From Stentor coeruleus (Eukaryota > Ciliophora > Heterotrichea > Heterotrichida > Stentoridae): a stretch of DNA of 64,000 bases. Below the pieces are notes generated by a model, which was given only the letters and a program-made list of their open reading frames with translations, had not been told where the DNA came from and did not search any database. Below are positions 61,069 through 64,000 of the stretch, piece after piece. The stretch is from contig MPUH01000069.1 of assembly GCA_001970955.1 (NCBI GenBank), positions 1 to 64,000 of the forward strand. Direction: 5' to 3'. A program made the translations under genes and the position numbers. Every line of letters starts with the position of its first letter. Positions within the stretch are counted from its first letter, which is position 1.

Positions 61069-63309
61069 ATGGAACTACCTGAACCTATTCCTCTAGTCGA
61101 GCCTGGTAAATACGCTCCTGATACAAAACTAATGTGATATCTATTTAGCTGGAAAATAAGGCAATTCACGCCAACAGATTTTCAAATTTGCACAAAAAAC
61201 CCATACAAATTTTCAGTTTACCCTTTGTATGCATCTTTTCCCCAACCAAGAATACTAAAAGACATGAAAACATTTATTAAAACGCTAATTTCCAACATAA
61301 AGCCTTGCTGTAGTTTATCTGAAGATGTGTCGTTTGATTCCTACTTTGAAGGAGGCAATTTAGAATTTGTTCATAGAAGAACACTAATAGAATATGACCT
61401 AATACTTAAACCAGACACAAATACAAATCGTCATACTCATTGGTTTATGTTTAAAGTACATAAAAAAATTCCAGGAACTTTGAAATTAAACATAATGAAT
61501 TTTATGAAAAACCAAAGCTTAATTAGAAAAGGGATGAGGCCACTTGCATTTTCTGAAACAAGGGGAGTTATTGACATTAGAGATCTTCAGTATTTCAAAA
61601 CATTTGAGGATTCACAGAAATTTAACACCGTCAGTTTTTTATGTGATTTTAATGCTGATGAGTGGATAACTTTTAGCTTATGTCGACCTTATAGTTTTAC
61701 ACAATTACAGAATTTATATAAAGATATTGAAGATACTAATGAATTAAATTCAACATGTAAAATTTCTAATAGTAAATTTTTATACTCAAGAGAGCTATTA
61801 TGTTATTCACTTGGAGGACTTCCTGTTCATTTATTAACAATAACAGGACCAAATGAATCTATTATTAATAGACATAAAAAAGCTGCAATTTTCACTGGAA
61901 GGGTACATCCTGGGGAAACAGTTGGGTCTTATGTCCTTGAAAATTTTATAAGATTTTTATTAAGTGATTTACCTCAAGCTATATCTTTAAGGACTGAGTT
62001 TATTTTTAAAATTATTCCAATGCTTAACCCTGATGGAGTTGTATGTGGGAATTCACGAACTTCACTTTCTGGTATTGACTTGAATAGGATTTGGAATTGT
62101 CCTGACCCAGTTCAACATCCTTGTGTATATTATACGAAAAGTTTTATACAAATGTTTGTGCAAAAAAAAGAAGTTTTGATGTATGGGGATTTTCATGGGC
62201 ATGGAAAAAAACTTGGTTCATTTATATATGGTTGTAATAAAATTGTGAATGGGAGTTTTACATCTTGGACCAAAGTTCGACTCTTCCCCCGTATTCTAGC
62301 AAAGAACTCTGCTCTTTTTTCCTATAACGAGTGCATCTTCAATATCGATCCTGACAAAGAAGGTACAGGCCGTATCGTAATCTGGAAAGAAATCGGCATA
62401 TCAAACAGTTTTACAATTGAAACCTCCCTTTACGGCTACCATAATGGTAAAGAAATTTTCCCACACACTCTAGAAAGCTATAGCGAAATAGGTCAGGAAA
62501 TCGGTAAATCCTTACTTGAATACACACATTTATTAAAATCCCTCGAAAAAGAACTTCAACTAACAGGAGGTTGGCTAAAACCCAATAAATTCAAAGAAGT
62601 TTCAGGAACCCCAGCTCTACAAATTCTAACAAGAAAAATCGAAACAGAGAAAAAAGAGCTCAGGTATATCGACTATAGAGAAAGTGCTAAAACTTATACA
62701 CGTCCTAATTCTCGTAGTCAACGTTCTAAACTTAAAGAACCAACAGGTAAAAACCTAGACTGTAACCAATACTCTGACTGGAAAACATTTTTCAACAGTG
62801 AAGAAGTCCGCCTTGCTCAAGAGAAAATCCATCTAGGTCTAGAATCCTCAGCTGAATCTTCAAGTACCGAATCTTCTTTAGAACTAGAACTTGATTTATC
62901 CCCAAGTAAAATCTCTAGAAGACCATTTTCCCCTTGTGTCGATGAGTCAGTTTTCTGGGTAGCAAATCCTCATCCTTTAAAATCTATAAGAAAAGAAAGA
63001 GATCCTGCTAGATGTAAATTTGTTAAACAACATACTTATGATTTTGCTGGATGTGTATTAGATAATATGATAGTAAAAAACACATCATCGGATTCTTTTG
63101 CTGAAAACCAAAGAAATATGTTTCATTCAAGAGCAGAAAGGAAGAGAATGCATAAGGAAAGGATGGCAAAAACTAGGAGTATGTCTTCAAAAAGAGATGC
63201 GAAAGTTCCTGTTGATACTTCAGAATTTAAACTGACGAATGAGAAACTGTTTATAATTAGACCTAAAGTTCAGAAGAATTATTTTTTCAGTAAAATGCCA
63301 CCTCGGTAG
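61069..63309 (+). CDS. cytosolic carboxypeptidase (CCP/AGBL, tubulin deglutamylase family)
   Basis: A 741-residue M14 metallopeptidase from exons 61069-61133 and 61149-63309. The first exon is short (MELPEPIPLVEPGKYAP). After a CCP-type N-domain (about 60-250), zinc ligands H275 and E278 sit in GRVHPGETVGSYV; the substrate region is MLNPDGVVCGNSRTSLSGID; the third ligand H371 is in GDFHGHGKK; and catalytic E446 lies in SFTIETSLYGYHNG. All are present, so it should be active. The family trims polyglutamate side chains from tubulin in cilia and cortical microtubules. The tail (about 500-741) is Ser/Arg/Lys-rich and probably disordered, longer than in the shortest CCPs. Confidence 0.93.
61134..61148 (+). 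other. 15-nt intron in CCP gene, GTG donor
   Basis: GTGATATCTATTTAG, phase 2. Splicing joins PDTKLI to WKIRQFTPTDF. This is the only donor of the nine with GTG, not GTA. Confidence 0.88.
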
Positions 63310-63492
63310 GAATATTAACTCGGAAAAAGTTTAATTAATATTAATAGTATTAGAAAAATTGACGATTTTGCTTTGGGAGGAAAAATGCTAATAAAATATT
63401 GGGTGGTTAAATTCATAAGGAAACAAGATGGGGATAATTTTTATAATGAAATTCACGATTTATAAGAAAAAGGCAAAGTTTAGTAAAGGGTT

Positions 63493-64000
63493 TTAAAATA
63501 TTTTCCTATTGGCCATACGGTTTATAGCTTCCATAACTTCAGCTCTTCCACAATTAGCATCAACCAGCTTAATAATTNGCCATACGGTTTATAGCTTCCA
63601 TAACTTCAGCTCTTCCACAATTAGCATCAACCAGCTTAATAATTGATGCAGTATCATCATTTCTATCAGGAGATCCAAAAAACGGATACTCTTCTAAAAT
63701 CTCTCTAGGGAACTCATCCCTTAACCCTTTAATCCTCATCCTTTTATCATCATCCCTATTAATTTCCCTTTTGAAATCCTTAAAATCTTGATTATCTTTC
63801 CCATTCCCCACAATAACCTTCATATGATTTCCAGCATTTTTCAACTCAACCTGAGATTCAATTCCTCCTTTATTCATACAATTTTGTTGAACTTTCTTTT
63901 TTTGCGGTTCGGAAATATTTTGTTTAAATTTACCCTCCATTTCTATTGAAGATTTTATCATGAAGTTTTTTTTCTCCTCAAGTTTCCGCTTAAATTCTTC
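63493..64000 (-). CDS. partial gene, unknown, start beyond right edge
   Basis: The C-terminal part of a protein whose frame stays open to the window edge (EEFKRKLEEKKNFMIKSS...). What can be seen is Lys/Asn-rich and disordered, then REILEEYPFFGSPDRNDDTA and a helical end, IIKLVDANCGRAEVMEAINR, which could be a UBA/CUE-like three-helix fold (weak). It ends MANRKIF before TAA at 63493 when the 66-nt repeated join is ignored. As given, the N at 63578 cuts the frame early. No family recognised. Confidence 0.6.
63512..63644. other. assembly join: 66-nt duplicate around a single N
   Basis: Positions 63512-63577 and 63579-63644 are identical, separated by N at 63578. Unmerged contig overlap at the end of the partial gene. 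Confidence 0.95.

Noticed and set aside
1-64000. A non-standard genetic code (TGA as Trp, or TAR as Gln) for the whole window
   Set aside because: Conserved genes (GH1, uL14, H2A, Rer1, kinesin, E2) use TGG for Trp, contain no internal TAA, TAG or TGA, and end at standard stops in the expected place.
1-64000. CRISPR arrays, insertion sequences, bacterial operons
   Set aside because: No regularly spaced repeats, no transposase motif, spliceosomal introns in many genes, no Shine-Dalgarno pattern.

Overview
The window looks like macronuclear DNA of a heterotrich ciliate, most like Stentor coeruleus. Three things point there. The DNA is very AT-rich and gene-dense. Genes use the standard code: TAA, TAG and once TGA end genes, and the tryptophans I checked in conserved genes are TGG, which argues against the Blepharisma code. 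Every intron I could place is exactly 15 nt (nine cases, GT...AG with T9-A10 fixed), the hallmark of Stentor-type genomes. The species name is an inference.

Layout. 0-3.4 kb: a secreted family 1 beta-glucosidase beside a decayed copy that carries a GC-richer insert. 3.5-10.2 kb: a lipid-anchored PH/TH1-like protein and two related coiled-coil proteins flanking a dead tyrosine phosphatase gene. 11.5-20 kb: a small unknown gene, an IQCH-like protein, a very acidic membrane glycoprotein-like gene and a three-exon VPS39. 20-30.4 kb: degraded coding sequence, a La/DUF3223 RNA-binding protein with an acylation-type N terminus, a dynein-type thioredoxin, an R2R3 Myb and a triple MSP-domain protein. 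30.4-41.7 kb: a small coiled-coil gene, tRNA-Thr(UGU), RING and kelch proteins, a second Myb, a DCX-like protein kinase, a double cNMP-binding protein and two tandem Ubc13-like E2 genes. 43.4-49.4 kb: a small secreted protein, two unknown genes, an SK-type K+ channel and a mitotic cyclin. 50-64 kb: a duplicated polytopic membrane gene (one copy dead), a kinesin, Rer1, a DIEG-repeat protein, histone H2A, a farnesyltransferase-beta relic, uL14, a FAM136A-like gene, a cytosolic carboxypeptidase and a partial gene.

There are no operons; genes lie on both strands, often with less than 60 bp between divergent starts or convergent stops. Several products fit one cell biology, motile cilia and microtubules: IQCH-like protein, NME8-type thioredoxin, a CCP-type tubulin deglutamylase, kinesin, coiled-coil proteins and perhaps the DIEG-repeat protein. 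VPS39, Rer1 and MSP domains serve membrane traffic. The longer intergenic gaps are mostly not empty: they hold recognisable gene relics. Three single-N positions join short duplicated flanks and are assembly artefacts that break or distort three genes.
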